Positions 18,468 to 27,054 of a DNA stretch of 64,000 nt are shown one piece after another. The translations under genes were made by a program, and so were the position numbers. Where the stretch lies: contig NZ_AP025032.1 in the NCBI RefSeq assembly GCF_019973775.1, positions 2,790,001 through 2,854,000 of the forward strand, read 5' to 3'. This DNA comes from Aureimonas sp. SA4125. Its GTDB lineage: Bacteria > Pseudomonadota > Alphaproteobacteria > Rhizobiales > Rhizobiaceae. The notes beneath the pieces were generated by a model. That model did not search any database. It was given only the letters and a program-made list of their open reading frames with translations, and was not told the origin of the DNA. Position 1 is the first letter of the stretch. The number at the start of each line of letters is the position of its first letter.

Positions 18468-19457
18468 ATGGCGCGTCGTCTTTCTGTAACAGTCGAGAGC
18501 TTCGAACTGGCTGCGGCCTTCACCATCGCCCGAGGTTCCAAGCGCGAAGCCGTCGTCGTCATCGCCACCATCGAGGATGGGGCGACCACCGGTCGGGGCG
18601 AATGCGTGCCCTATGCGCGCTATGGGGAAAGTATCGACAGCGTTCGCCAGACGATCGAAACCGCCCGCGCCGCGATCGAGAACGGCATCTCGCGCCAGGA
18701 GCTGCAGCGCCTGATGCCGGCGGGCGCCGCCCGCAATGCCGTGGATTGCGCCCTTTGGGACCTCGAGGCCAGGCTTTCCGGCCGCAGCGTCGCGTCGCTG
18801 ATCTGCCCGGCACCCCTTCGCGCGCTGGAAACGGCCTACACCATCTCGCTCGGTTCGCCCGAGGAAATGGCTGCAGCCACGAGAGCCGCCGCCGGACGCA
18901 AGCTCCTCAAGATCAAGGTCGGCGCGGCCAGTGGCGATATCGATCGCATCCGCGCCGTGCATGCCGCCGCCGGTGGTGCACGGCTCATTCTCGACGCGAA
19001 CGAGGGCTGGACCGAGGCAAACCTTGCCGAGAACATGCAGGCCGCCGCTGCCGCCGGCGCCGTCCTCGTCGAGCAGCCCTTGCCGGCGGGGAGCGACGCG
19101 ATCCTGGCGGATCTCCCGCATGCCGTCCCCGTCTGCGCCGACGAGTCGCTGCACAAGACGACAGACCTCGCCGCCCTGCGCAGCCGCTACGACTTCGTCA
19201 ACGTCAAGCTCGACAAGACCGGCGGGCTGACCGAGGCCATCGCGCTCGTGACGGAAGCACGCAACCTCGGCTTCGGCGTCATGGTCGGCTGCATGGTCGC
19301 GTCGTCGCTGTCGATGGCGCCCGCAGTGCTGCTCGGACAGGGCGCCGACATCATCGATCTCGACGGCCCCCTGCTGATGAAGGTCGACCGGCCCGCGGGC
19401 CTCGTCTACGCCGGATCCACCGTCCAGCCGCCGACGGCGGCGCTCTGGGGTGGCTGA
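18468..19457 (+). CDS. dgcA: Enolase-superfamily epimerase (L-Ala-D/L-Glu epimerase or N-acetyl-D-Glu racemase, DgcA-like)
   Basis: The ATG at 18468 has GAAAGGG 7 bases upstream. The 329-residue product is a muconate-lactonizing subgroup enolase-superfamily enzyme: catalytic KxK in LLKIKVG, metal ligands in LDANEGW, VEQPLP and CADESLH, and the second catalytic lysine in VNVKLDKTGG. Dipeptide epimerases act on murein-derived L-Ala-D-Glu. Hyphomicrobiales homologues with this N-terminus (FTIARGSKREAVVV, GECVPYARYGES) are annotated as N-acetyl-D-Glu racemase DgcA. The usual dgcN partner is not adjacent, so the exact substrate stays open between these two. Confidence 0.8.
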   Translation: MARRLSVTVESFELAAAFTIARGSKREAVVVIATIEDGATTGRGECVPYARYGESIDSVRQTIETARAAIENGISRQELQRLMPAGAARNAVDCALWDLEARLSGRSVASLICPAPLRALETAYTISLGSPEEMAAATRAAAGRKLLKIKVGAASGDIDRIRAVHAAAGGARLILDANEGWTEANLAENMQAAAAAGAVLVEQPLPAGSDAILADLPHAVPVCADESLHKTTDLAALRSRYDFVNVKLDKTGGLTEAIALVTEARNLGFGVMVGCMVASSLSMAPAVLLGQGADIIDLDGPLLMKVDRPAGLVYAGSTVQPPTAALWGG

Positions 19458-19465
19458 TCGACGGA

Positions 19466-20491
19466 TCAGACCGCCAGGGCGAGTGCGGGCTCCGTGGCCC
19501 GGGACCGGATCGTGCCGAGAAAGATGTCGGCACAGGCCGCCCAGGTGAAGGCCCGGGAGCGCTCGAGGGCGACGGCGCGATCAAGCTTGAGCGCGGCGAG
19601 GCAGGCGCTCTGCAGATCATCCGACATGGACCCGGCGGCCGTTCCCGCAATCACGTCGAGGGGGCCCGGCTCGCGATAGGAAGCGACTGGCGCGCCGCAG
19701 GCCAGCGCCTCGATCAGGACGATGCCGAACGTGTCGGTCTTGGAGGGAAAGACGAAGACGTCGGCGCTGGAATAGTGCCGTGCCAGCGCCTCACCGGTCT
19801 GCGATCCCGTGAAATGCACCGCGGGATAGCGCCGCATCATGTCGGCCAGTCCCGGCCCGCCGCCGACGACCACTTTCGAGCCGGGCAGGTCGAGGTCGAG
19901 AAACGCCTCGATGTTCTTCTCCGGCGCGATCCGCGAGACGGTCAGGAAGATCGGCCCGGGCAGGCCGAAATCGATCGGCGCCCTGGGCCTGAAGACGCTC
20001 CGGTCGACGCCGCGCGTCCAGGTCACGAGTTTGCCGAAGCCGCGCGCGCCAAGATCGCGGCGCACCGCCTCCGTCGGCACCAGGCAGGCGCTGGCCGGCG
20101 CATGGAACCAACGCAGGAAGGCGTAACTCAGGTTTTCGGGAACCGGCAGGCGACGGCTGAGATATTCGGGAAAGCGGGTGTGGAAGCTCGTGGTGAAACT
20201 CCGGCCGCCGCGCAGCGCCGCGCGCCGTGCCGCAAGGCCGACGGGGCCTTCGGTCGCGACATGGATAGCCTGCGGATCGAAATCGGCGATGATCCTTGCC
20301 AGCCGTCCGGCGCCGGCGAGCGCCAGCCGAATTTCCGGATAGGTCGGCATGGGAAAGGTCCGGAAATCCTCCGGCGAGACGATCAGCACCTCGTGGCCGC
20401 GCTGGCGCAGTTCGCCCGCAAGGCTCGACAAGGTCCTCACCACCCCGTTGACTTGCGGCTTCCAGGCGTCCGTCGCGATCAGGATGCGCAT
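19466..20491 (-). CDS. GT4 family glycosyltransferase, probably acting on diacylglycerol (Agt-like)
   Basis: A 341-residue GT-B enzyme. The N-terminal Rossmann fold starts MRILIATDAWKPQVNGVVRT; the acceptor region has FTTSFHTRFPEY; the donor site has VSRIAPEKN and FVFPSKTDTFGIVLIEALA with the E-x7-E pattern. It overlaps the stop of the PlcP-like gene by one base (TGATG). In related bacteria this pair makes glyco- or glucuronosyl-diacylglycerol from the diacylglycerol released by PlcP, replacing phospholipids when phosphate is scarce. Function is inferred from family plus neighbour. Confidence 0.8.
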   Translation of the reverse strand: MRILIATDAWKPQVNGVVRTLSSLAGELRQRGHEVLIVSPEDFRTFPMPTYPEIRLALAGAGRLARIIADFDPQAIHVATEGPVGLAARRAALRGGRSFTTSFHTRFPEYLSRRLPVPENLSYAFLRWFHAPASACLVPTEAVRRDLGARGFGKLVTWTRGVDRSVFRPRAPIDFGLPGPIFLTVSRIAPEKNIEAFLDLDLPGSKVVVGGGPGLADMMRRYPAVHFTGSQTGEALARHYSSADVFVFPSKTDTFGIVLIEALACGAPVASYREPGPLDVIAGTAAGSMSDDLQSACLAALKLDRAVALERSRAFTWAACADIFLGTIRSRATEPALALAV

Positions 20492-21315
20492 CAGGCCGCC
20501 TCGACCGCCGCCGTGCCCACGGCGTCCTCGGCGATGCCGGCTTCGGGCGCCCGCGCCTCTTGCGGCAGGGTGGTCCAGTGGATGAGTTCCAGCGAGCCGT
20601 CGTGACGCTCGGCAATCGCCGTGCAGCTTTCCACCCAGTCGCCGGTGTTCACGTATTCGATGCCGGCGCGACGGGCGATCTGCGCATGGTGGATGTGGCC
20701 GCAGATCACGCCGTCGCAGCCGTGGCGTGCCGCCTCCTCGGCCAGTGCGGTCTCGAAGGTGCCGATGAAGTTGACGGCGTTCTTGACCTTCAGCTTGGCC
20801 CAGGACGAGAGCGACCAGTAGGGAAAGCCGAGGACGCGGCGGATCTTGTTGAAGACGACATTGACGGCGATCGCCGTGTCATAGGCCCAGTCGCCGAGAT
20901 AGGCGATCAGCCGCGCATTGCGGACGACGACGTCGAACTCGTCGCCGTGCATCACGAGAAACCGGCGCCCGTCGGCGGTGACGTGGACGTCGTTCTGCTT
21001 GACCTCGATGCCACCGAAATGCTGCCCGGGAAAGCCGCGCAGGAATTCGTCGTGATTGCCGGGGATGTAGACGATCTCGGTGCCCTTGCGCGCCTTGCGC
21101 AGCAGCTTCTGCACCACGTCGTTATGGCTTTGCGGCCAGTGCCAGCTGCGCTTCAGGCGCCAGCCGTCGACGATGTCGCCGACGAGGTAGATCTTCTCGG
21201 CATCGTGCAGGCGCAGGAATTCGATCAGCAACTCGGCCTGTGCGGCCTTGGAGCCGAGGTGCACATCGGAAATAAAGAGGGTCCGCAAATGCCGAGTCGT
21301 CTTCAGCTGCTGCAT
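20491..21315 (-). CDS. plcP: PlcP-type metallophosphoesterase (phospholipase C, LpxH-like fold)
   Basis: The ATG at 21315 (MQQLKTTRHLRTLFISDVHLG) matches the usual family start and has a GGGAC upstream. The 274-residue product has all five metallophosphoesterase motifs: ISDVHLG, VGDIVDGWR, GNHDE, MHGDEFD and GHIHHAQ. It resembles Sinorhizobium PlcP, which cleaves phospholipid head groups under phosphate limitation to yield diacylglycerol. The family is often mis-annotated as UDP-2,3-diacylglucosamine hydrolase. Coupling with a GT4 glycosyltransferase supports the lipid-remodelling role. Divergent from the malic enzyme. Confidence 0.84.
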   Translation of the reverse strand: MQQLKTTRHLRTLFISDVHLGSKAAQAELLIEFLRLHDAEKIYLVGDIVDGWRLKRSWHWPQSHNDVVQKLLRKARKGTEIVYIPGNHDEFLRGFPGQHFGGIEVKQNDVHVTADGRRFLVMHGDEFDVVVRNARLIAYLGDWAYDTAIAVNVVFNKIRRVLGFPYWSLSSWAKLKVKNAVNFIGTFETALAEEAARHGCDGVICGHIHHAQIARRAGIEYVNTGDWVESCTAIAERHDGSLELIHWTTLPQEARAPEAGIAEDAVGTAAVEAA

Positions 21316-21433
21316 CGATTTCGTCCCGTTCGCCCCTTGATACCTGCATTGGCTGATTCTCATTGCATGCGTGTGACGTGCCGAAAGTCCCGGCATTTCT
21401 TCTGACGCCTTCGGCCCCGCTATCGGGCAGGTC

Positions 21434-21451
21434 CTGTCAGCAAAATGTCGC
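21434..21451. promoter_or_regulatory. Weak Pho-box-like direct repeat upstream of plcP
   Basis: CTGTCAG, four bases, ATGTCGC: two heptamers in 11-bp register, as in the PhoB Pho box (CTGTCAT repeats). The first heptamer matches 6 of 7 positions, the second only 4. It lies between the divergent plcP and malic enzyme genes, but in plus-strand orientation. A candidate only. Confidence 0.25.
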
Positions 21452-21523
21452 CGGCAATTTCCAGTTCGCGGCCTAATCGTTTAAGGACCGATCGCGACGT
21501 ATGAGCATGAAAGGGGATGTGGG

Positions 21524-23827
21524 ATGTCCGAAGATCATAAGGGGCCGGAACGCCCGTCGACGGGCGACCTCGACGAACAGGCGCTGTTCTACCACCGCTA
21601 TCCCCGGCCGGGTAAGGTCGCGATCCAGCCGACCAAGCCTCTCGGCAACCAGCGCGACCTCGCGCTGGCCTATTCCCCCGGCGTCGCCGCGCCCTGCCTC
21701 GCCATCGCCGCCGATCCCTCGCTCGCCGCCGTCTACACCAGCCGCGCCAACCTCGTCGCCGTCCTGTCCAACGGCACCGCGGTGCTCGGCCTCGGCAATA
21801 TCGGGCCGCTGGCATCCAAGCCGGTGATGGAGGGCAAGGGCGTCCTGTTCAAGAAGTTCGCCGACATCGACGTCTTCGACATCGAGATCGACGCCACCGA
21901 CATCGACCATATCGTCGAGGTCGTCGCGGCGCTGGAGCCCACCTTCGGCGGCATCAATCTCGAGGACATCAAGTCGCCCGAGTGCTTCGAGGTCGAGGAA
22001 CGGCTGCGCAAGCGGATGAAGATCCCGGTCTTCCACGACGACCAGCACGGCACCGCGATCATCGTTGCTGCCGCGGTGCGCAACGCGCTGGAGCTGACCG
22101 GCAAGAAGATCGAGACGGTGAAGATCGTCTCCTCGGGCGCCGGCGCGGCGGCGATCGCCTGCCTCAACCTGCTTGTCGCGCTCGGCGCCAAGCTCGAGAA
22201 CATCACGGCGACCGACATCGACGGCGTCGTCCATGTCGGCCGCGGCAAGCGCACGGACCGCTGGATGGAGGTCTATGCGCGGGAGACGGAGATGCGCACG
22301 CTCTCCGAAGCCATCGAGGGCGCCGACATCTTCCTCGGCCTCTCCGCCGGCGGCGTCCTGAAGCCCGAACTCCTGGAAAAGATGGCCGAACGCCCGCTGA
22401 TCATGGCGCTCGCCAATCCGACGCCAGAGATCATGCCCGATCTCGCCCGCGCCGTGCGCCCGGACGCGATGATCTGCACCGGCCGGTCCGATTTCCCGAA
22501 CCAGGTCAACAACGTCCTCTGCTTCCCCTACATCTTCCGCGGTGCGCTCGACTGCGGTGCGACCTCGATCAACGAGGAGATGAAGATCGCCGCGGTCGAC
22601 GCCATCGCGGCGCTGGCGCGCGAGGAAGTCTCGGACGTCGCCGCCAAGGCCTACGGCGCGGACACGCCGGTCTTCGGTCCCGAATACATCATCCCCTCGC
22701 CCTTCGACCCCCGGCTGATCCTGAAGATCGCCCCGGCCGTCGCCAAGGCGGCGGAAGCCACGGGCGTCGCCGCGCGCCCGATCGAGGATTTCGGCGCCTA
22801 TCTCGATCTCCTCAACCGCTTTGTCTTCCGCACCGGGCTGATCATGAAGCCGATCTTCCAGATCGCCAAGAATTCCGGCAAGCGCGTCATTTTCGCCGAC
22901 GGCGAGGACGAGCGGGTGCTGCGCGCCGCGCAAGTGATGCTGGAAGACAAGGTCGGCGTGCCGATCCTCGTCGGCCGCCCCGCCGTCATCGTCTCGCGGC
23001 TCGAGCGCTATGGCCTGAGGGTCCGGCCGGGCAAGGATTTCGAGGTCGTCAATCCCGAGGACGATCCGCGCTACCGCGACTATGTCGACCACTATTTCGG
23101 CAAGGTCGGCCGCAAGGGCGTCAATCCGGAGACGGCCCGCACCATCGTGCGCACCAACACCACCGTCATCGCCGGCGTTGCGGTATCGCGCGGCGACGCG
23201 GACATCCTGATCTGCGGTCTCGAAGGCAATTTCGTCCGGCACCTCCGCGACATCCGGCAGATCATCGGCGTCGCCCAGGGCACGACGAAAATGGCCGCGA
23301 TGAGCCTCCTCATCGGCCAGCAGGGCACGAAGTTCTTCCTCGACACCTATGTCCAGCGCGATCCGAGCGCGGAGGACCTCGCCGAGATGGTGCTGCTCGC
23401 CGCGACCGAGATCCGCCGTTTCGGCATCGAGCCGAAGGCCGCCTTCGTCTCGCATTCCAATTTCGGGACCGACGAGACACCGCAGACAAAGAAGCTGCGC
23501 CAGGCGCTCGAACTCGTCCGCGCACAGGCGCCCGACTTCGAAATCGACGGCGAGATGCACGGCGACAGCGCGCTGAACGAGGCGATCCGCCGCCGCGTCA
23601 TGCCGACGTCGACGCTGTCGGGCGAGGCGAACCTTCTCGTCTTCCCCAATCTCGACGCGGCCAACATCACGATGAACGTCGTCAAGGCGATGACGGAATC
23701 GCTGCATGTCGGCCCGATCCTCCTGGGCGCCGCCTGCCCCGCGCACGTGCTGACGCCGTCGGTCACCTCGCGCGGCGTCGTCAACATCGCCGCCATCGCC
23801 GTCGCCGAGGCCGTCCAGCGGAGCTGA
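21524..23827 (+). CDS. maeB: Malic enzyme with C-terminal phosphotransacetylase-like domain
   Basis: A 767-residue oxidative malate decarboxylase producing pyruvate and NAD(P)H. The N-terminal malic domain holds the catalytic tyrosine/lysine region ([40 protein letters not shown]) and metal-site [12 protein letters not shown]. The NAD(P)-binding domain has [11 protein letters not shown] and ALANPTPEI. From about residue 430 there is a PTA_PTB domain ([17 protein letters not shown]) which in this class regulates the enzyme but does not have transacetylase activity. Whether it is the NAD (dme) or NADP (tme/maeB) paralogue cannot be decided from motifs; location beside plcP is compatible with the dme-type locus. 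Confidence 0.92.
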   Translation: MSEDHKGPERPSTGDLDEQALFYHRYPRPGKVAIQPTKPLGNQRDLALAYSPGVAAPCLAIAADPSLAAVYTSRANLVAVLSNGTAVLGLGNIGPLASKPVMEGKGVLFKKFADIDVFDIEIDATDIDHIVEVVAALEPTFGGINLEDIKSPECFEVEERLRKRMKIPVFHDDQHGTAIIVAAAVRNALELTGKKIETVKIVSSGAGAAAIACLNLLVALGAKLENITATDIDGVVHVGRGKRTDRWMEVYARETEMRTLSEAIEGADIFLGLSAGGVLKPELLEKMAERPLIMALANPTPEIMPDLARAVRPDAMICTGRSDFPNQVNNVLCFPYIFRGALDCGATSINEEMKIAAVDAIAALAREEVSDVAAKAYGADTPVFGPEYIIPSPFDPRLILKIAPAVAKAAEATGVAARPIEDFGAYLDLLNRFVFRTGLIMKPIFQIAKNSGKRVIFADGEDERVLRAAQVMLEDKVGVPILVGRPAVIVSRLERYGLRVRPGKDFEVVNPEDDPRYRDYVDHYFGKVGRKGVNPETARTIVRTNTTVIAGVAVSRGDADILICGLEGNFVRHLRDIRQIIGVAQGTTKMAAMSLLIGQQGTKFFLDTYVQRDPSAEDLAEMVLLAATEIRRFGIEPKAAFVSHSNFGTDETPQTKKLRQALELVRAQAPDFEIDGEMHGDSALNEAIRRRVMPTSTLSGEANLLVFPNLDAANITMNVVKAMTESLHVGPILLGAACPAHVLTPSVTSRGVVNIAAIAVAEAVQRS

Positions 23828-24256
23828 GCGGCAATCACGGTCACCAGGCGCCTCGACCTGCGCGTCGGGAGCCCTGGGGGCAGGCCCACGGCCCCGCTGA
23901 GCAGCCCCGTCGGCCGGCTCACCATCTGCGACCGGCTGGCAATTTTCGGTGCCCGGCACTCGCCATCCCCTCGGCCGCATGGCGGCGGTCGCGGTCGCTT
24001 CGGCTATGCCGTCGGCTGCATCTGTCGCGGGCAGGCTGAAACGGGTCTTCAAATCCTTTGCCGTCGGCGGGAACGGGCCTGCCCGTGCCGTCTGGCGACG
24101 CGCGACCCGGCGGAACGTTGTCTCCCGGCCTCACGTCCATCGCGTACGCATCGCAAGGCAAGCCGATGCGGGCCGATTCCTGTCACCACGTGCCTGCGGC
24201 ATCGAGGTCGATGACGTCCGATCACCGGATTTTCCATGACATTCCGCCTCCAGCAC
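23828..24256. other. Intergenic stretch without recognisable gene
   Basis: About 430 GC-rich bases between the malic enzyme stop and the ICE palindrome. Several overlapping frames stay open on both strands, as expected at this GC content, but none gives a family motif. I see nothing supportable here. Confidence 0.5.
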
Positions 24257-24273
24257 TTTGGAATAATTCCAAA
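24257..24273. promoter_or_regulatory. ICE (Irr-box) palindrome upstream of mbfA
   Basis: TTTGGAATAATTCCAAA is a palindrome of 8+1+8 bases, close to the alphaproteobacterial iron control element TTTAGAA-N3-TTCTAAA bound by Irr. It lies 24 bases before the ATG at 24297. Irr control of mbfA is established in Bradyrhizobium and Agrobacterium, so the placement fits. Confidence 0.8.
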
Positions 24274-24296
24274 CTAAAGTCGGAGGACGGGCACGT

Positions 24297-25240
24297 ATGG
24301 TGTGTAGTTTGCGAACGGCCGCAAGCGTTTCTCCGAGTTGACGGAGCAGCAGGTCCTGTCGCTCGCCATCTCCTCCGAGGAGGACGATGCTCGCATCTAT
24401 GCCGGCTATGCCGAGCGGCTGGCCGACTATCCGGCGTCGGCGGCGGTGTTCGGGCCATGGAGGTGGAGGAAGGCGAGCACCGGCGGGCGCTGATCGCCGA
24501 GCACGAGCGGCGCTTCAGCGGCTCGATCCCGCTGATCCGGCGCGAGCACGTGGCGGAGTATTTCTCCCGCAAACCGGTCTGGCTCGTCGCCAATCTCGGG
24601 CTCGACCGGATGCGGGAGGAAGCCGAGCGCATGGAGGAGGCCGCCTGCCGTTTCTACGACGCGGCGGCTCTTCGGTGATCTCGCCGAGGCTGAACGCCGG
24701 CACAAGGACAAGGCCCACGACCTGACCGAGACGCTGCTCGATCCGGGTTCGCGCGCCGACGAAGACAAGACCGCGCGCCGACAGATGATCCTGACACTCG
24801 TCCAGCCCGGCCTTGCCGGCCTGATGGACGGGTCGGTGTCCACCCTTGCCCCGATCTTTGCCACCGCCTTTGCCACGCACGATCCCTGGACGACGTTTCT
24901 CGTCGCCATCGCCGCTTCCGTCGGCGCCGGGATCTCCATGGGCTTCACGGAAGCCGCGCATGACGACGGCGTCCTGTCGGGGCGCGGCTCGCCGGTGAAG
25001 CGGGGCCTCGCCTCGGGGATCATGACCACGGCAGGCGGCCTCGGCCATGCCCTGCCCTATCTGATCTCCGACTTCTGGACGGCGACGTCGATCGCCTTCG
25101 CGGTCGTCTTCGTCGAGCTCTGGGCGATCGTCTGGATCCAGCACCGATTCATGGAGGCGCCCATCGCCCGCGCCACGATCCAGGTCGTGGTCGGCGGCGC
25201 TCTCGTGCTCGCCGCCGGCATCCTCATCGGCGGCGGCTGA
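24297..25240 (+). pseudogene. mbfA: Membrane-bound ferritin MbfA, broken by several frame changes
   Basis: MbfA joins a ferritin-like di-iron domain to a VIT1/CCC1-type membrane domain and exports iron. All parts are present but in different frames. ATG 24297 with GGAGG opens a frame that stops within 15 codons. From 24308 the second frame encodes FANGRKRFSELTEQQ up to AAVF. At about 24452 one base seems missing (TTC-GG-GCC for TTC CGG GCC), and the third frame gives AMEVEEGEHRRALIAEHE to FYDAAA at 24667. Then, with some codons apparently lost, the frame from 24668 reads LFGDLAEAERRHKDKA into the intact membrane domain, ending ILIGGG at 25240. Total length is near normal. Sequencing error is possible, but three lesions suggest a true pseudogene. 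Confidence 0.82.
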
Positions 25241-25305
25241 CGCCATTCGCCGGATCGACGCAGTTTGCTACCGGCCGCCCTCCTGCAGGACCGGTCCGAG
25301 GCCCG

Positions 25306-26685
25306 TCAGGCCGCCTGAAGACGAGACTGCACCCGCTCGCGACCGATCAGCGGCAGGAGTTCGGCGAGTTCGGGACCGTGCTCGCGTCCGGTCAGGGCAA
25401 GGCGCAGCGGCATGAACAGCTCCTTGCCCTTGCGCCCGGTCACCGCCTTCGCCGCACCCGTCCACTCCTTCCAGGTCTCGCGCGACCAGGGTTCAAGCGG
25501 CAGCAGATCCACGGCCACGGCCAGGAAGTCCCGGTCTTCGCCAGTAAATTCCAAAGGCTTCGGCAGCGTTCCGAAAACGATGTCGCGCCAAGCCGCGGCA
25601 TCGCCGACACGGGCGCAGTTGGCCCGCACCGCCAGCCAGAAGGCCTCCGCGCGATCGTCAGGCACGTCCATTGCGGCAAGGCGATCGGCCACGGCGGCAA
25701 AGCCCAGCCCATGCACCAGTTCGGCGTTCAGCCGCTCCACTTCCGCCGGATCGAACTTCGAGGCCGACGCCGAAATATCCGAGAGATCGACCCGTGCGGA
25801 CAGCGCCTCGAGACTTTCCACCGCCTCGATCGAGCCGGAGAGACCGACGAGAGTGGCAAGCGAGGCGACCGACATCGGCTCGATGCCGTCCGCGCGCAAC
25901 GATCGCAGAGACAGCGCGCCGGAGCGTTTCGACAGCCCCTCGCCGTCGAGCGTCGTCAGGAGGTTGTGGTGCCCGAAGGCCGGCGCGGCATGCCCCAGCG
26001 CCTCGAACAGCGCGACCTGGACGCCCGTATTGGTGACGTGGTCGTCACCGCGGATGATGTGCGTGACGCCCATCTCGGCGTCGTCCACGACCGAGCACGG
26101 CGTGTAGAGGTAGCTGCCATCCTCGCGCACGAGGACGGGATCGGAGAGCGAGGCGAGATCGACGGTCTGGGGTCCGCGCACGAGGTCGTCCCAATGCACC
26201 TCGGTGCGCTCCGGCGCCTGCGGGTCGCTGGCAAAATTCGGCAGGAGAAAGCGCCAGTGCGGCGTCACTCCGCTTGCCTCCAGCGCCGCGCGATCGGCAT
26301 CGCCGAGTTTCAGCGCGGCACGACCGTAGACCGGCGGCAGGCCCCGCGCCATCAGCCGCTTGCGCTGGCGGTCGAGTTCCTCGGCCGTCTCGTAGCAGGG
26401 ATAGAGCAGCCCCTTCGCCTTCAACGACTCCATCGCCGCATCGTAGGAGGCGAGACGCTGCGACTGGCGATGGACGGCATCCGGTAGCGTGCCGATCCAG
26501 GCGAGATCTTCCAGGATCGCGTCGGCATATTCGGCGCGCGAGCGCACCGTATCGGTGTCGTCGAAGCGCAGGATGAAGGTGCCGCCCCTGGCCTTCGCGA
26601 ACAGCCAGTTGAGAAGCGCCGTGCGCAGATTGCCGATGTGGATGTAGCCTGTCGGCGACGGGGCAAAGCGAACAATCGGGCTCAT
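25306..26685 (-). CDS. gltX: Glutamyl-tRNA synthetase
   Basis: A 459-residue class I synthetase charging tRNA-Glu (and possibly tRNA-Gln before amidation). The HIGH motif is HIGN at residues 16-19 in [19 protein letters not shown]; the KMSKS equivalent is LSKRSG in [19 protein letters not shown] and [12 protein letters not shown] are further family blocks. The length is slightly shorter than E. coli GltX but normal for one of the two GluRS paralogues of many rhizobia (GltX2 type). It is probably the last gene of a nadE - small membrane protein - gltX transcript. Confidence 0.95.
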   Translation of the reverse strand: MSPIVRFAPSPTGYIHIGNLRTALLNWLFAKARGGTFILRFDDTDTVRSRAEYADAILEDLAWIGTLPDAVHRQSQRLASYDAAMESLKAKGLLYPCYETAEELDRQRKRLMARGLPPVYGRAALKLGDADRAALEASGVTPHWRFLLPNFASDPQAPERTEVHWDDLVRGPQTVDLASLSDPVLVREDGSYLYTPCSVVDDAEMGVTHIIRGDDHVTNTGVQVALFEALGHAAPAFGHHNLLTTLDGEGLSKRSGALSLRSLRADGIEPMSVASLATLVGLSGSIEAVESLEALSARVDLSDISASASKFDPAEVERLNAELVHGLGFAAVADRLAAMDVPDDRAEAFWLAVRANCARVGDAAAWRDIVFGTLPKPLEFTGEDRDFLAVAVDLLPLEPWSRETWKEWTGAAKAVTGRKGKELFMPLRLALTGREHGPELAELLPLIGRERVQSRLQAA

Positions 26686-26757
26686 CGGGAGACTTTCATC
26701 GGTGCGGGCGAAGCAGGCGAGCGCGGCGGACGGCGCCCACGGGCAGGACGATCACGG

Positions 26758-27054
26758 TCAAGCGCCCATCCCGACAGACGCGCCCGTCGCCAGCAGCCAC
26801 ACCAGCAAGATCGCGCCCGTGCCGAGAAAGATCGCGGCCTGATAATATTGCCGCGCCGCATAGCGCCGGCTCGGCTCCATCTCGCTGCCATAGGCTTCCG
26901 CCGCCGGCGCTTTCAGATAGTCGGCGGCGCCAAAACCCGCCGGCTTGCCGGCCTCCTGGAAGATCCGGCGCATGGCGAGGAGGTACCGGACGGCAAACAG
27001 CACGCCGAAGACGACGAGGATGTAGGCGACCGATCCGGCCGTGATCTCCTCCAC
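26758..27054 (-). CDS. Small two-helix membrane protein of unknown function
   Basis: A 98-residue product starting at a GTG that directly follows the nadE TAG stop (TAGGTG), so translation is likely coupled. Two hydrophobic helices (AYILVVFGVLFAVRYLLAM and AAIFLGTGAILLVWLLATGA) flank a 40-residue loop containing FQEAGKPAGFGAADYLKAP. No family is recognised. Position between nadE and gltX on the same strand suggests co-transcription. Confidence 0.68.
   Translation of the reverse strand: MEEITAGSVAYILVVFGVLFAVRYLLAMRRIFQEAGKPAGFGAADYLKAPAAEAYGSEMEPSRRYAARQYYQAAIFLGTGAILLVWLLATGASVGMGA

Noticed and set aside
21473..24052. 859-codon minus-strand frame across the malic enzyme
   Set aside because: Asp/Arg/Gly-rich shadow of a confirmed malic enzyme gene, with no recognisable domain.
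23919..24161. Small minus-strand frame between the malic enzyme and mbfA
   Set aside because: Arg/Asp-rich low-complexity translation with no motif or ribosome binding site; overlapping frames on both strands look equally open.
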